Shown here: positions 20,458 through 32,167 of the stretch, in pieces
Layout of the letters: each line of letters begins with the position of its first letter
Numbering within the stretch: position 1 is the first letter of the stretch
Assembly: GCA_030761205.1 (NCBI GenBank)
Contig: JAULJL010000020.1
Coordinates: 4,841,001 to 4,905,000, forward strand
DNA: 64,000 bases
Source: Fremontodendron californicum
Taxonomy: Eukaryota > Streptophyta > Magnoliopsida > Malvales > Malvaceae
Direction of reading: 5' to 3'
Program-made: the position numbers and the translations under genes
Notes under the pieces: model-generated
The model's input: only the letters and a program-made list of their open reading frames with translations
Told to the model about the DNA's origin: nothing
The model's database searches: none

Positions 20458-23400
20458 TAAGAAAACGAATTCGACTTGCAAGAAAGGAAATGACCTCGAC
20501 GATGGTCTCGGGGCCTTAACCTGTCTTGTTATCAGCTGTGTTTAAAATTCTGGATATCTCCTCCAAAAGCTTCGGCTATCACCACCAAAGTCTTGCTCAT
20601 TTTTAAAACTGTAAAACGTTCTGGGTATCACCTCCAGAAGCTTTGGCTATCACCACCAAAGACTTGCTCATTGTAAAATTCTGGGTAACTCCTTCAAAAG
20701 AAGATTTCTTATTTCCAAAATTATAAAACCCTGGATACCTTCACCAGAGGCTTCAGTTATCACCACCGAAGACTTGTTCTTTTAAAACTGTAAAATTCTA
20801 GATATCCCCACCAGAAGCTTTAAGAAATGATGCAGATGTACATGTCTTTAACAAGATGCTCATGCCTCATGGTGCAAATGCAAAATATTTCTTAATGCAA
20901 ATGCAAATGGCCTGGATTGATGCCCATGTTTCATGATGCAGATGCCCCTACTAATTGTGTTCATATAACTGGTTTATGAATGGTGTAACTACAATTACCA
21001 CACATTTATGAAAATGCAATGATTCTAGAAATGATGCAATTGCTTGAGATGACACAAAAGCGAATTCCATAAAGAATGTAAAAGTAAAGGTAAAATTGAG
21101 ATGCTTATGGAATAATGCCAATGCAAATACCCATGAAGGATGCAAATGCTTGCCGACACTATGCAGATATAAAGGCTTGATAAAGAGATGAGTGCTCATG
21201 AGTGATGCAAATGCCCCCAGTTGTTTTTCTAGACTTTGGCTTAGGCTTTTGAATTCATTTTTCCTCTTCAAATCAGAGTATATCTTCAATTCATTTTGGC
21301 TATCCTCTTTGCCCCAACAGTTTTCAAACTTTCATCAACAGAGATCTGAACCGGGTTCTATTTCTTCTTCTCATATCTGGAAGTCAGGACCTATCTTGGC
21401 AGTTCTATACCTTTGAGTTAGAAAAGTCCTTGTCTCATGTCAACATCAAAATGGGTGTTTCAAAATCTCTTTATTTGTTTTCTTATTTTGAAAATTTCTG
21501 AACAAAAAATATTAACCCCACAATGTGTGATGTACAAATCTTTTGAAGATTGATGATTATTGTTAGAAATTTCTCTAAGTGTCAATCTGGGGTTTTTAAC
21601 TGGGATTGGCAAGGCTTGGTATAACAAGATTCTGTCTTTTCCAGGAAAACTTCATGACAAAAATGTATATCCCTTCTAGGCTCACAAATGGAACAGGTTT
21701 TATAAATCATGAATTCATTGAGAACCAAACAAATTCAACATTCTTTTAGTTTCCATATCAAGGCATTTTGACAAGCATCAAGATTGGCTGGGATGTTTAA
21801 ACCGAAAAGTTTAATCTTGGGAACAACGTTTTAGTTTTTGAAGACAATCATCCGAATGAGAGCTGACAATTTGGGGGGTTCAGGAATTCGTAGATGTTCC
21901 TCGATGACCACTCCTTTAATAAGATCTTTTCTTTTGGGGTATCGGCACTATCATCGATGGCATCAAAAATTCCCATTCTACTCTAGACCGCCCGTTTTTT
22001 GGGTTTTCGCCCTAGAGTCCCATTCTTTTCAATTTTTCTCTTTTTTTTTTTTTACCATGCACTTGAGAATTCTAAATTCTTCCTTAGTGAAATGAGAATT
22101 TGATGAGATGGGATAAAATCTGAGGAAAACCCTTCAAATTAAACATTCATGCTTGATCAAAATGGACTTTTAAAGCACGTAATGTAGGCCATGGCTCAGG
22201 GTTCAGAAAGAAAGGATAAATAGGCCCAAAATATGTGTTTGAGGGTAATCAGATCAAGGATCCTTTCTTGAAGAGGATTTTCTTTGAAGCATGTCCTTTT
22301 GGTCTTTTCATTCCTTTTGACTTTGCTTTTTTCTTCCTTGCTTTTGGCTTTCATTTGTAATCGCTTTTTCACACACTTTTTTTTGTTTTCTTTTGTTTTT
22401 CTTGGCTTTCATCTCGCCATCTCTTCCTTTTTTTTTCTTTGACAAAGTGAGCCTGTATTTATTCGGGACTTCATTTGCTTTGCATCTGTCTTTGAGCTAG
22501 GACTCATTTTTAAATGATCTTTAAAAAGATATTTTCTCGCATTTGCCCCCCAGTGTAGAGGATGATCCTTGATCAGGGTTCAAAGAAGAAAGAATTCTTT
22601 TGGCTCAAAAGGGGTGACTATGGATAATAATTTTTTTCTTGTGAAAGGGATATGAAAGATGGCCATTCATCATATCAAGCCCAAATATTCTCATTGAAAA
22701 GCAATCCTCAGGGGAAATAGATATTCAGAATTTCATTTTGCACTTTGGAATCATCCGAATTCTCATATGCATGATATCATAATTTTTCTTTTTTTTTTTG
22801 TTTTTTTTTTCGTCGCATGCCCTAATGATTCATGCGTTTAGTCCATCCTTATTCACCATGTATCCATCATTTTCACATATGATGCCCCATATTGATTCAC
22901 CATTAGAATTTGTATCAACGAGGAACATAGCAGGTCTAGGTCTATTTTGAAAAGGCTGAGTTTCCAATCTGAGTTCTTTGAAGAGATAAGGAAAATATGA
23001 CCCAAAAATGAAACGGGTTTTCTCATGGGACAAGGGATAATCTAGTTTAATCATTGTGCCCCAAGGTGTCAATCATGAAGTGATGTTTGAGCAATTACTG
23101 TTTTGTGATCATTGGGAAAGGTCATGAATGATTTTAGCACAATCTTGACACACACCAAATTATCAAAATCTAGATTCTTGAAAGAATATCTCATTTGTTT
23201 GATTTTCAAGGAATTTGAAAATTTTCAAAAAGTTCGTTCCTTTGTTCATAGCCTTGACTAAGATCTATGTCTTTGCTTATTCTGTGATGACAATGGTTTT
23301 ATGAAGTCAAAACATTCATATTCCTTGAAGCATTAGGTCTTTCAAATGGTCTCGGTTCAAAAGTGGTTTAGGCTTAGGAAAACCTAAAGAAAGGGGAGAA

Positions 23401-23740
23401 GGTATTGGGTCATTTCTAACAATGATCATCAATATTCTCGAGATTGTTCATTATTTCATGTGAAAACCACTTATTTATTGTTTAACACAAATTTTCTCAA
23501 AGTTTCATTTGTTTTTGCAAATTCAAATTTATTGCTAAAATAAAATGAACACAAAATATTTAAATTCAAAATTTATTTATGTAGATGTCAACATGAGATA
23601 AGCGCTTTCATCATCAAAGTGTATAAAAAAATATGCATCAGAATACTCCTATTGACATGCTTTCAAATATAACAATTTTTATCCTCAAAATTCTTTAAGA
23701 GGAAATCAATCTATGGTAAAACAGATTTTCAATGTTCGAT
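20458..23740 (-). other. Non-coding interior of giant element
   Basis: No protease, reverse transcriptase, RNase H or integrase motif was found on either strand. At 20540-20830 a degenerate repeat of about 60-100 bp recurs (CTCCAAAAGCTTCGGCTATC and CACCACCAAAGACTTG variants). An 80-codon minus-strand frame at 22830-23072 (starting MTPWGTMIKLDYP) has no family I recognise. T-rich tracts occur near 22040, 22400 and 22790. Confidence 0.65.
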
Positions 23741-23743
23741 AAG

Positions 23744-23890
23744 CTCTGGAATCCAAATGCCATCGTGGACAAGACCCTCAATTCTTTCCTTCAGTTTTCT
23801 GCATTTTTTAGTCGAATGCCCAATTGCCCCAATATGATACTCGCACTTGCTGTTGGGGTCATAGCTTTTAGCTGACGAAGAAAACTCTTC
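23744..23890 (-). pseudogene. Gag zinc-finger remnant of Tat/Ogre type
   Basis: The minus strand encodes KSYDPNSKCEYHIGAIGHST, then KKCRKLKERIEGLVHDGIWI. In Tat/Ogre gag proteins a Y-(D/N)-P-N-x-x-C-E-Y-H-x5-H-x4-C motif is followed by an L-x-x-x-(I/V)-x-x-L-I-x-x-G-(W/I) helix. All four zinc ligands (C-H-H-C) are present. The frame around it is short and no other gag homology was noticed, so this is the only trace of the lost polyprotein. It confirms the minus orientation and the Tat/Ogre assignment. Confidence 0.75.
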
Positions 23891-23929
23891 AAAGCTAAGC
23901 CAATTTCTATTTCATCTTATTAATGTGTT

Positions 23930-24790
23930 TTATGATGAATGAGCTATGAATGTCATGAATGCAATTTGATGCATGTGAAGGATAAACAAAGTTATGTGTG
24001 GTCATATACTGTGGAAACAATATTGACCATGTATGCTATAAGTGCAACACGATGCCAACATGATGCATGTAAAGAATAAGAAAGATCAATGCATGGATAT
24101 ATGCAATGAATGACCATGTATGTTCCAAATGTATTTCTCAATGAATGATCAAATACACTATGAATGCTACACAATGTCAATTATGATGCATGTGAAGAAT
24201 AAATGATTGACACAGAGTATATACAAAGAAAATCATGATGACTATGTATGTCACGAATGCAACCTGATGCCAATATGACAAATTAATGTATGAGCATATC
24301 ATGATGACTATGTATGCCATGAATGCAACCTGATGCCAAACATGATGCATGCAAAGAAAGAATAAATTGATATATGAATATATATACAGAAAAATCATGC
24401 TGACTATGAATGCATGAATGCAACTTGATGCTACCATGATGCATATAGAGAAAGAATAAATTGATATATGGATATATACAGAAAATCATGCTGACTATGA
24501 ATGCATGAATGCAACTTGATGCTACCATGATGCATGTAAAGAAAGAATAAATTGATATATGGATATATACAGAAAAATAATGCTGACTATGAATGCATGA
24601 ATGTAACTTGATGCCAACATGATGTATGTAAAGAAAGAATAAATTGATACATAAGTATATACAAATAATGACCATGCATGTCATAAACATATCTTACAAT
24701 GAATGACCATGCATGCTATGACTATAACATGATGTCAAAATGATACATGCAAAAAATAAATGAATTAACACAAAGGTATATACAAAGAAA
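23930..24790 (+). repeat. Degenerate tandem repeat, about 92 bp
   Basis: At least four good units begin near 24342, 24437, 24529 and 24620 with GATGCATG(C/T)AAAGAAAGAA and contain ATTGATATATGGATATATAC and ACTATGAATGCATGAATGCA. More diverged copies extend to both sides. Small minus-strand frames across it (86 and 135 codons, Ile/His/Tyr-rich) are repeat by-products. Confidence 0.8.
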
Positions 24791-25964
24791 TCAATGATTA
24801 CACGAAATTGGTGGGACCTAAATCTTGATTATTCAAAAATCTCATTATGCAAGATTTGCCTCCAAATTTATGATTTTTTTTAACATGTTTTTTTTTGTGT
24901 TTTTTTTTTATTTATGAAAAACCAATCACATTATTTTCAAAAGAATTTCAGGGTGGATCCCACTATGGTACCATATGCAAATGTTCATGCGACACTACCG
25001 GTTTTATGAAATCATCAAATTAAATTACCAACTGTTTATTGCAAAGAATGAGATCAATAATACAACCAAAAATGTACATGCTCTATTTACACATGCATGA
25101 AATGTGCAACATGCAAAAATGCTTGAAACATGATTTTTTTTTTTAATAAAAAACAGCTAATGAACATCCGCCCCAACAATATCTGCTTATTTAGGCATCA
25201 CGATGCCTTTGAGGCGGAGTATCACATTTATTACGGGCGATGTACGTACATCGTTGCCCGATCTACCACACTTATTCGGAGTGTAAAATAGGTAACAAAA
25301 AGTTTAGAAATGTCCCTCCATGTGTTCCTATTTTCGGTATATCTAACGAAAATTCGGGATGGCTTCTCCTAGGTTCAACTATATGAGGGTGAATCGGTTC
25401 TAAGGCCCCGAATTGTTCCTCACTGTTGCTGGTGAAGGCTAGTAAGGCACCCCGATAAAAGCGGGTTCAATTCGTTAGAGTATATTTTCCTATGCCCATG
25501 CGGAGGATCATCACGAAGGCATTAGGTACTTTATACTCCGGAAGTGTTTCACTAGCCCATACGGAGGATCAATCACGAAGGCGTAGTTACTTTACTTCCA
25601 CTTAAAAGGACGAAATCCGGGTAGAGGATTCATGTTATGCAAATGCACGTGTAGTGTGTGTGGAGGAATATCAAACCATTCACTACCTATTCTACAAACC
25701 TTATTCTAAATGCTCTAGCAATTAAAACATTCAAAAATAGTGTAACGCATTAACCGACAAGCAATTATAATATACAACCTTAAATAACTACAGAACAAAA
25801 ATAAAATGAATGCACATGAGTATGAACATATTTAAAAACATTTTATTATTTTCAAAATTCTCCTTATTAAAAAAATGTGGGAATTAAAATTAAATACCAA
25901 TTAAACCAACAAAACCCAGACTTTGATAACACACGACTAATTCTAGGCCTGACTCTCTAATATA
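24791..25964 (-). other. 5' leader region of giant element, with a strong palindrome
   Basis: Non-coding RNA leader between the PBS and the gag remnant. A perfect 16-bp palindrome CGATGTACGTACATCG lies at 25238-25253 within a longer hairpin bounded by CGGGC/GCCCG. Two similar blocks (GCCCATGCGGAGGATC and GCCCATACGGAGGATC at about 25494 and 25556) each continue into CACGAAGGC. Leader structures of this sort can serve dimerisation or packaging; the role here is inference. Confidence 0.6.
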
Positions 25965-25982
25965 TCCCCAGTGGAGTCGCCA
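25965..25982 (-). other. Primer binding site of giant element
   Basis: On the minus strand TGGCGACTCCACTGGGGA starts 3 nt after the 5' LTR end. TGG at the start pairs with the CCA of a tRNA. This sequence is the type reported for Tat/Ogre elements (tRNA-Arg primer, from memory). It proves the right-hand LTR is the 5' LTR. Confidence 0.85.
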
Positions 25983-28655
25983 AGCTGTCGCAACCTAAAA
26001 AAAATAACAAAGTCTCATCGCAAGACTTTTTTATCCGTTAGGCGTGACATTAAAAAAAAAATCGAGAAAAAGTCGACTTAATTCCTCTAGAAAAATGAAG
26101 GTTTTGAAAATGACCTTAAAAAAAGACATGGAGTCGCCACCAATCTTTTTTAGCTAGGTGTGATCGGCCACCTATTAAAACCGGTTTTATAAAATATTTT
26201 AAAAATTAATTAAAACATTTTAAAAACCAATTTCAAGTCTGCGTTTTAAACCAGAGAAATCAAAGAAGCGGGTTCGGGAGTCGGTTACGTGTGGGGAAGG
26301 ATTAGCACCCCCACAACGCCCGTATAAATCGGTACCTTATTAATCATGTGTTATCTCAAGTCTCGGTAAAAAGTTGGTTTTAAGTTTAGTATTTCAAGTT
26401 AATTCCCAATTTAAAGAAAAATAATTCCATTTTTATTAGAAAATGATCCAGAATTTATAAATTCAAAATTTTCCTATATTCCCCAACAAACGTGGCAAAA
26501 TATAGAAATTTTTATTAGTTTTGGAAAACTTTCCGAATCATTCTCTTTTTTGAAAGAAAGATATTCCTTTATTAATGATAATTGATGATATTCCCTCCAG
26601 CAAACCCGGTAGAGAACTCATGAATTATTTTAACTCGGGAATATCTTTATTTTTATTGAAAACCATTATCTTTTTGAAAACATTTAAAATAAATGAATAT
26701 GTATATGCATGACATAAATAAAATGACATAGCAAAATCTAAATAATATAATGCAACCTAAATGTCATGACACATAGAACTTATTATGGCAAGAATCACAT
26801 ATTACATAAAATGCATGAATATAAAAATGCAATGCATGAAATGTATTTTTTCCTTTAATTAAGGAAATCCGTATATCTAAAAAGATATCCGGCTACCTTA
26901 GGAAAATATGTCAAATTAAATATTCTAAAACCAAAATACTTTGTGATTGTTTGAAAATAATTTTGAAAAGCTTGAATTAAAAATAAAAACTTGGCTAAAT
27001 CTTTTTTTTAAAATGGCTCTAATTTCCTAAGTTTAAAAAATCCGGACTTGACTACCCTTAACCCGAGACTTTAAAAACCATTTTTAGAGTTTAAAAAGGC
27101 TTAGAAATTACCCTAAGTCAGTAGCTAACCCTCCTAATCAGCCCACTCTAAGTAAATTAACCAAAACAGAAAATTGGTTTTTCTTTAAATTCAATTCTGA
27201 CTCCACTGTCCAGTTTTAATCCACGATTTTTTATCCTATCTTTAAAAATTCCAAAAATTCTGAAAATTTTTTGGAGACTCAGGACATGTAAAAATACACG
27301 GGAAAAAATTGACGTAATTTTCTGATCAAAGATGAATTCCCAGAAAAATCAGATATGTACGAGTTTTTTTGAAAAAAAAAAACTGAAAAAAAACTGCTTT
27401 GCCAACACATTTTTTGCTTTTGATAAAAATCATTTAAAAACCAAAGTAAAAATATTTGAAACTCATAAAATGACTTGAAAGCAGTAGCTAGGACTTTTTG
27501 AAAGTTAGATAAAAATTGGCTAAGTAAAAAAAAAAAATCACAAAGGTAGAATAATCAATTTGACAAACTTAATTTTCCACAAGTGTGCTCAAGAGAGCAT
27601 GACATTGAACCATTAATTGGCTCAAGTCATTATTCAAGTGGCATGGTGTGAAATGCATGAACTAAATGACATGGAATATGCATGACCTAGTGTCTGAAAT
27701 GACATGGCAAAATGAATGACACGGCATAATGAACAAAATGACACCATCACAAAATATTCATAATCACATCATGATCACATACACACATCATTATTTGAAA
27801 TGAATTATTCATGTGAGGAATCACATAAATAGCATATGTCAAAAAATATTATCTTGCTTCCCGGCAAACCCGACAAAGCTTGAAAAATAATTCTTTTATA
27901 TGATATTTACATGATTCCGAGTAAAATGAAAACCATACGTTTCGATTCTATAAACATGTGCGTTGAATAATTTCCTAACCTCCCTGGCAAACCCGGCAAA
28001 GATCGGGAACTAATTCTCGCCAAATGTTTAATAAAACGAAAAGTAAGTTTTTATGACAAATTAAGTAAAAACATTTTGAAAATGCAATGCATGGAGATGT
28101 ATTTCTTCCTTAAAGTAAGGACATCCGTATACCTAAAAAGGTATCCGACTACCTTAGAAAGATACTTAAATCGGATTTAGCAAAACGTACCTGAAGGTTT
28201 TTTAAAAAAAAACACAATGCCAAAGGGATTTGAAGAATTGTAACCCGAAGGTTTTGAAAACAAATGCCCGAAGGTCTTAAAAAAGTTTTTACTTCAAAAA
28301 ATAGCCTTGAAAAATTGTTTTTGGATTTTTAAAACATTTTCGAGAAAATAAAGGATGGTTAGGAATTTTGAGTCCGTAATCACATAATCCGAAAAAATTG
28401 ATATGCCCCGGATATCATGAGAATAAAAGCAAACTTGGTTACGGATTATTAATTAATCCGAACCAAGAATTTTCGGGGGGTTGTAAAAAAACTGTTTTCA
28501 AGAAATGATAACATAGACATCAATAGACTATATCCAAGGTAAGCAACATTAGGCATTTCATCAAACACTAAATATGCATCACAATAAACCATATATAGAT
28601 CAAGCACAATAAATATAAGAGAAATGAAAGAAAAATTACCTCAAATGACTCCTTA

Positions 28656-28874
28656 AATTACCACCACCGCATATTGGATGCCTTGATACTTGGATCGAGG
28701 ATAATATATATCTTCACATTTTGGACAGTAGATTTTCACAGTACTTGAACGAGGAATATCTGACTGACCAACTAGAAGACAAGGTTGTCCACAGCAGCAA
28801 ACTCTTGGGCATCTTCCAAAGTCATAGTTTTTGTATTTCTCCAACACAGCAGACATTCTCTTGCTGGTTAATCT
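28656..28874 (-). pseudogene. CK2 beta fragment, second copy (5' LTR)
   Basis: Copy of 11736-11954 in the other LTR; I saw no difference. It is the end of a 265-codon frame (28653-29450). Confidence 0.85.
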
Positions 28875-29827
28875 GTAGCAAATCCTCACTGTCTCATCTG
28901 GTGATACCCACTCGTATCCTTCACTGTTCTTCAGTGGACCAAGAATCAATGCTGCTTTTGATGCAATATGAACTTGGCCAGCAACATGGCAAGCTGTCAA
29001 AGCCTGGTCACCAGTTATCATCACCAAATCATGTGAAGAATTCTTTAATTCAGGTAGAATAGCAGAAGAGTCTGCTCTAATAGGACAGTTAAATACTGCA
29101 AAACCAGCAAATGTGAGCCCACACTCTACAGTATCTCTCTCCAAGCTTCTAGCTTCACTAACTGTCATATATGGAAGAGACTTGTAAGCAAGGGCCAGAA
29201 CACGAGACCCTTGACGTGTATATTTCTTGTAGGTTGAAACATATGCTGGAGGCAAATCAATAAGTCTATCTTGGATAGTCTCAAGTGCACCCTTGACAAA
29301 AGCGAAAAACTCCTCCTGGACACGAACAACAACTGCCATTCGTTTCAAGTGGGATGCAAAATGGTGCCTCTGCACAATCTGCACAGCATTGCCACTTCTC
29401 TTTTTTTTTTTTTGGAATAGCCTTCTCATCAGATTTATAACTCCAATCAATTCCTTTTAGTGCAGCCTTCTCAAGAGGATCACCAACCTGCTTGCTGTTT
29501 ACAAACACCAAGGCGTGACAAGAAGCCAGAATCTCAACCGTGCATATCAGATTCCAAGTCTGAATTGTCACTTAACCCAACAACTCCGGTGAACTCCATA
29601 TCATCTGACGTCAGCGTTCCAGTTTTATCGAAACAACATATGTCAACCTTTCCAGCAAATGGGATTCGAAAAGGCTCTGTACAAAATATTCCACGCCGAG
29701 CAAGGGCAATCAAAGATGTATTAACAGCTATTGATAATTCCATTGGTAGCTCTGGTGGAATCACAGAAGTAATAATAAGAGAACAACTTAGGAAGAGCTT
29801 GTACTTGCTTCTTGTAGGATCTTCCAG
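28875..29827 (-). pseudogene. P5A ATPase fragment, second copy (5' LTR)
   Basis: Copy of 11955-12906. One extra base in the A run (T run 29401-29413 on the plus strand) separates the frame holding TVEILASCHALVFV from the frame holding GNAVQIVQRHHFASHLK, so the two halves that are continuous in the left LTR are split here. Confidence 0.9.
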
Positions 29828-30226
29828 CCCAAATAATAGCAACTTCTGTACTCTTCCCTGCTCCAAATACTCAGGCACTGACCTTCCAGAAAAGGTTGTT
29901 GGATCTTCTTGTGGCCCATGGGGATTTGCAGGTGGTACAGGCAATGAGAACAATGAACAACAGAAACGAGTAAAAGCCTTTTCCCATATCTTGCCCTTGA
30001 TGTTATTTTGACCTTCTTCCTCATACGATTCATCATCGTATAGCCAAAAATGAGTATCTCTGAGGCATTGTACCTTTGCCAGCTTCAATACTCTAAGCTC
30101 AATCTTTGTGATTTGACAGCCATTAATGTATACCCTTGTGTTCCCATTGCTAGCATCCTTTTTCAGCTTACCGCAAATATTCAACTTAGAACTAATTATC
30201 CTGTCAGGCTTTTCTTTTCTTTTTTT
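29822..30226 (-). pseudogene. XLG fragment, second copy (5' LTR)
   Basis: Copy of 12901-13305, again fused in frame to the P5A TM4/DKTGT segment within a 234-codon frame (29534-30238) that is unchanged between the LTRs. Confidence 0.78.
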
Positions 30227-30448
30227 CAAAACACCCAAACCCCTTGTAGTTTTTTTCTGTTAGCGAAAAAAGCAAAGCCAATAAGACCCAAACCAATCAA
30301 AATTGCAACCCCTGCTAACCACAATATATTTCCTAAAACAAGCAAACCCCTGTCAAAGACGAAAAGTACACCAAGAAATGAGAAGAAGACACCAAAGCCA
30401 ATAAGACCCAAGCTAATCTTTTTTTTGCTCAGCTATTTCATACACCAT
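30226..30448 (-). pseudogene. GOT1 fragment, second copy (5' LTR)
   Basis: Copy of 13305-13527, with the same eight-A frameshift after MVYEIAEQ. Confidence 0.78.
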
Positions 30449-30653
30449 CTTGATATTTGTAGCCGTAACCCTGATAAGAGCAAAACTTGTAGCAAGTTCA
30501 ACTAATCTGTAATTCTAAGCAAAGAATCGAAAGCTGGTTGACATTTGTAGCCGTAACCCAGATCTGAGATATCTCCATCTTCCTTCTTTTTTTATATGTA
30601 AATTCCTCCTTGACGCTGCTAACTGCCTCCTTTGATCAGCCAAACCCCCTTTC

Positions 30654-31162
30654 TTTACGCCTCTCCAAAAATCGAGTCAAAGTGCTTTATGAGCCTGTGT
30701 ATGCCAACAAGTGAAGGATTTCTAACTCTCCTCCTCAGCAAACTCCACCTCTTCTGGATATTGCGAGAACTCAAACCATTTCTACGTTGAGCATATCGAC
30801 CTGTCAGTTTGGAAGCTGGTGCTGCCTCGTAAGTCCCATGAGTGCTCCCACTTGCATTGCTGTTAGCTAGATATGCTGGAGGCTGTGAGTAACTAACACC
30901 ATAATTATAAGGTGCTCCATAACCAGGCTGGCTGGCTGGTGCTCCTCCATAGGTTGGAGCACCATAACTAGATGGTTGAGCACGTTGTGACCGGACTCTG
31001 GTTGACCATAACCAGAAGATGGGGGCTGTGGATGATATCCTGGCTGACCATAACTTCCTGGGGTGCTAGGCGACTGTTGCGTCTGCCCATAGACAGGGGG
31101 ATTGGCTAAAGGTTTCTTCGCTTGCGGTGGTTTTCGGAAGCCGGGAGTGGGAGCTAATAGTG
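30654..31162 (-). pseudogene. KH/FUBP-like tail, second copy (5' LTR)
   Basis: Copy of 13733-14242 with one base missing near 30989. The loss shifts the frame in the middle of the YG-rich region, so this copy is more broken than the left one. Confidence 0.5.
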
Positions 31163-31166
31163 GAGT

Positions 31167-31454
31167 CTAGCTAATCTGTCTTGGTTTGGGCAGCTGAAAA
31201 TGGTGGTCTGGATGATGAACCTGCCCCCCACGACCTCCTTGCTGGGACTGTGGATTTGTCGTGAAGTTCTCTTCGCTCTCGAGAAACAAAGGTCTCAACA
31301 ATGCGTCGGTGGAGAACCCCACCGAACCAGTTTTGAAAACCAGCAGGATTTCGAAGCTCATGAACCAAAGGCAGAGAAACAAAACCCCCATCAAGAATTG
31401 AACCACCCTGAGTCGACTCGACGACACTAACGAGTCAAATTTTGCTCGCTTCAT
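31167..31454 (-). pseudogene. GALT-type N-terminus, second copy (5' LTR)
   Basis: Copy of 14247-14534 with the same 95-codon translation. Confidence 0.7.
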
Positions 31455-32167
31455 CGTTCACTTCGAAAGAAAAACCTAAAAAATAAATGGAGAGTGTTGG
31501 TTTCTCTGATTTGGTTTATGCTCGTGGAGTGAAATATGGATATGGGGGAAGGGAGTTGAAGTGAGTCGAAGTGGCGATTTATCCCTACCAAAGAACATCT
31601 ACATGCAAAAAAAGAAATGGAGAAAGAGAATTGAACCAAATAAAATAAAAATAAATTCTTTGGCTTTCTTGCTTTTGTCTTTCTCTCTCAGTGAGAAGAG
31701 AAAGTTCAGAGCTCCCTAAAAAATGAAACTAAGCTTTTTTTTCTTTTTCTTGGAGCCGTCAACCTTTTCTCCAAATTGGCTCCTCCCCCTTTCTTACAAA
31801 ATGATCCATTTTATATCTCAATTTCTAACCTAAAAAAAAATAGTAATGTCTAAGTTACCCCTCCTTTATTTTTTTCAAGTCTTTTTTATTTTTTTTTCAA
31901 ATATTTTCAATTAAAAATTTTATTTTAAAAATCTAATAAAACTCAAGATTAAACTTTTCACTTCGGGTTTAAATTGAATTTTAAAATTGGTAATTTTACG
32001 GTCCGATTTTATTTGAACAATTAAAGCTAAAAAGAATATATATAATTTATAACATTTTAAAAATCTAAAATTGCGACCGTGACTTTTACAAAAATATTAA
32101 ACCCGAGAGAGGGACAAATCAAAATTGGCTTTAAAAGGCCCGGACAAAATTAGGTGTCTACAATAGC

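Larger units (their letters stand above)
9065..32162 (-). mobile_element. Complete 23.1-kb non-autonomous Tat/Ogre-type LTR retrotransposon with six host gene pieces in each LTR
   Basis: Two near-identical direct repeats (9065-15242 and 25986-32162) bound a 10.7-kb interior. Read on the minus strand each LTR starts TGTAGACACC and ends GGTTGCGACA. The 5-bp target duplication ATAGC is at 9060-9064 and 32163-32167. Orientation is fixed by the PBS at 25965-25982 and the purine tract at 15243-15255. Size, LTR length, PBS and the TGTAGACACC start fit the Tat/Ogre branch of Ty3/gypsy elements. Only a gag zinc-finger remnant (23744-23890) is left; no protease, RT, RNase H or integrase was found, so transposition must use proteins from a related autonomous element. 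The LTRs differ by three 1-bp indels and no substitution that I noticed, which implies recent insertion. Confidence 0.9.
25986..32162 (-). repeat. 5' LTR of giant element (6,177 bp)
   Basis: Upstream LTR in element orientation, adjacent to the PBS. It is collinear with 9065-15242 at an offset of 16920-16921. The 13-T run at 29401-29413 breaks the chimeric P5A-CK2B frame that is open in the other LTR. The missing base near 30989 shifts the KH/FUBP-like frame. The five remaining bases to the right (32163-32167) are the ATAGC target duplication. Confidence 0.92.

Noticed and set aside
15776..20545. Four long plus-strand frames of 24-residue repeats (up to 725 codons) as repeat-protein genes
   Set aside because: They exist only because the monomer is 72 bp. 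They run antisense to the element, differ by single-base changes that create stops, and have no leader or partner domain.
21838..23072. Frames in the interior of the giant element (85 codons plus, 80 codons minus) as accessory genes
   Set aside because: No domain, no codon-level signs, no recognised homology. Only the nearby gag zinc finger could be supported.
24177..24690. Minus-strand frames of 86 and 135 codons as membrane proteins
   Set aside because: They are translations of the 92-bp degenerate tandem repeat.
9065..32162. Segmental duplication of a genomic block instead of an LTR element
   Set aside because: The 5-bp target duplication, TG...CA ends, PBS and purine tract at the right places all show an LTR retrotransposon.
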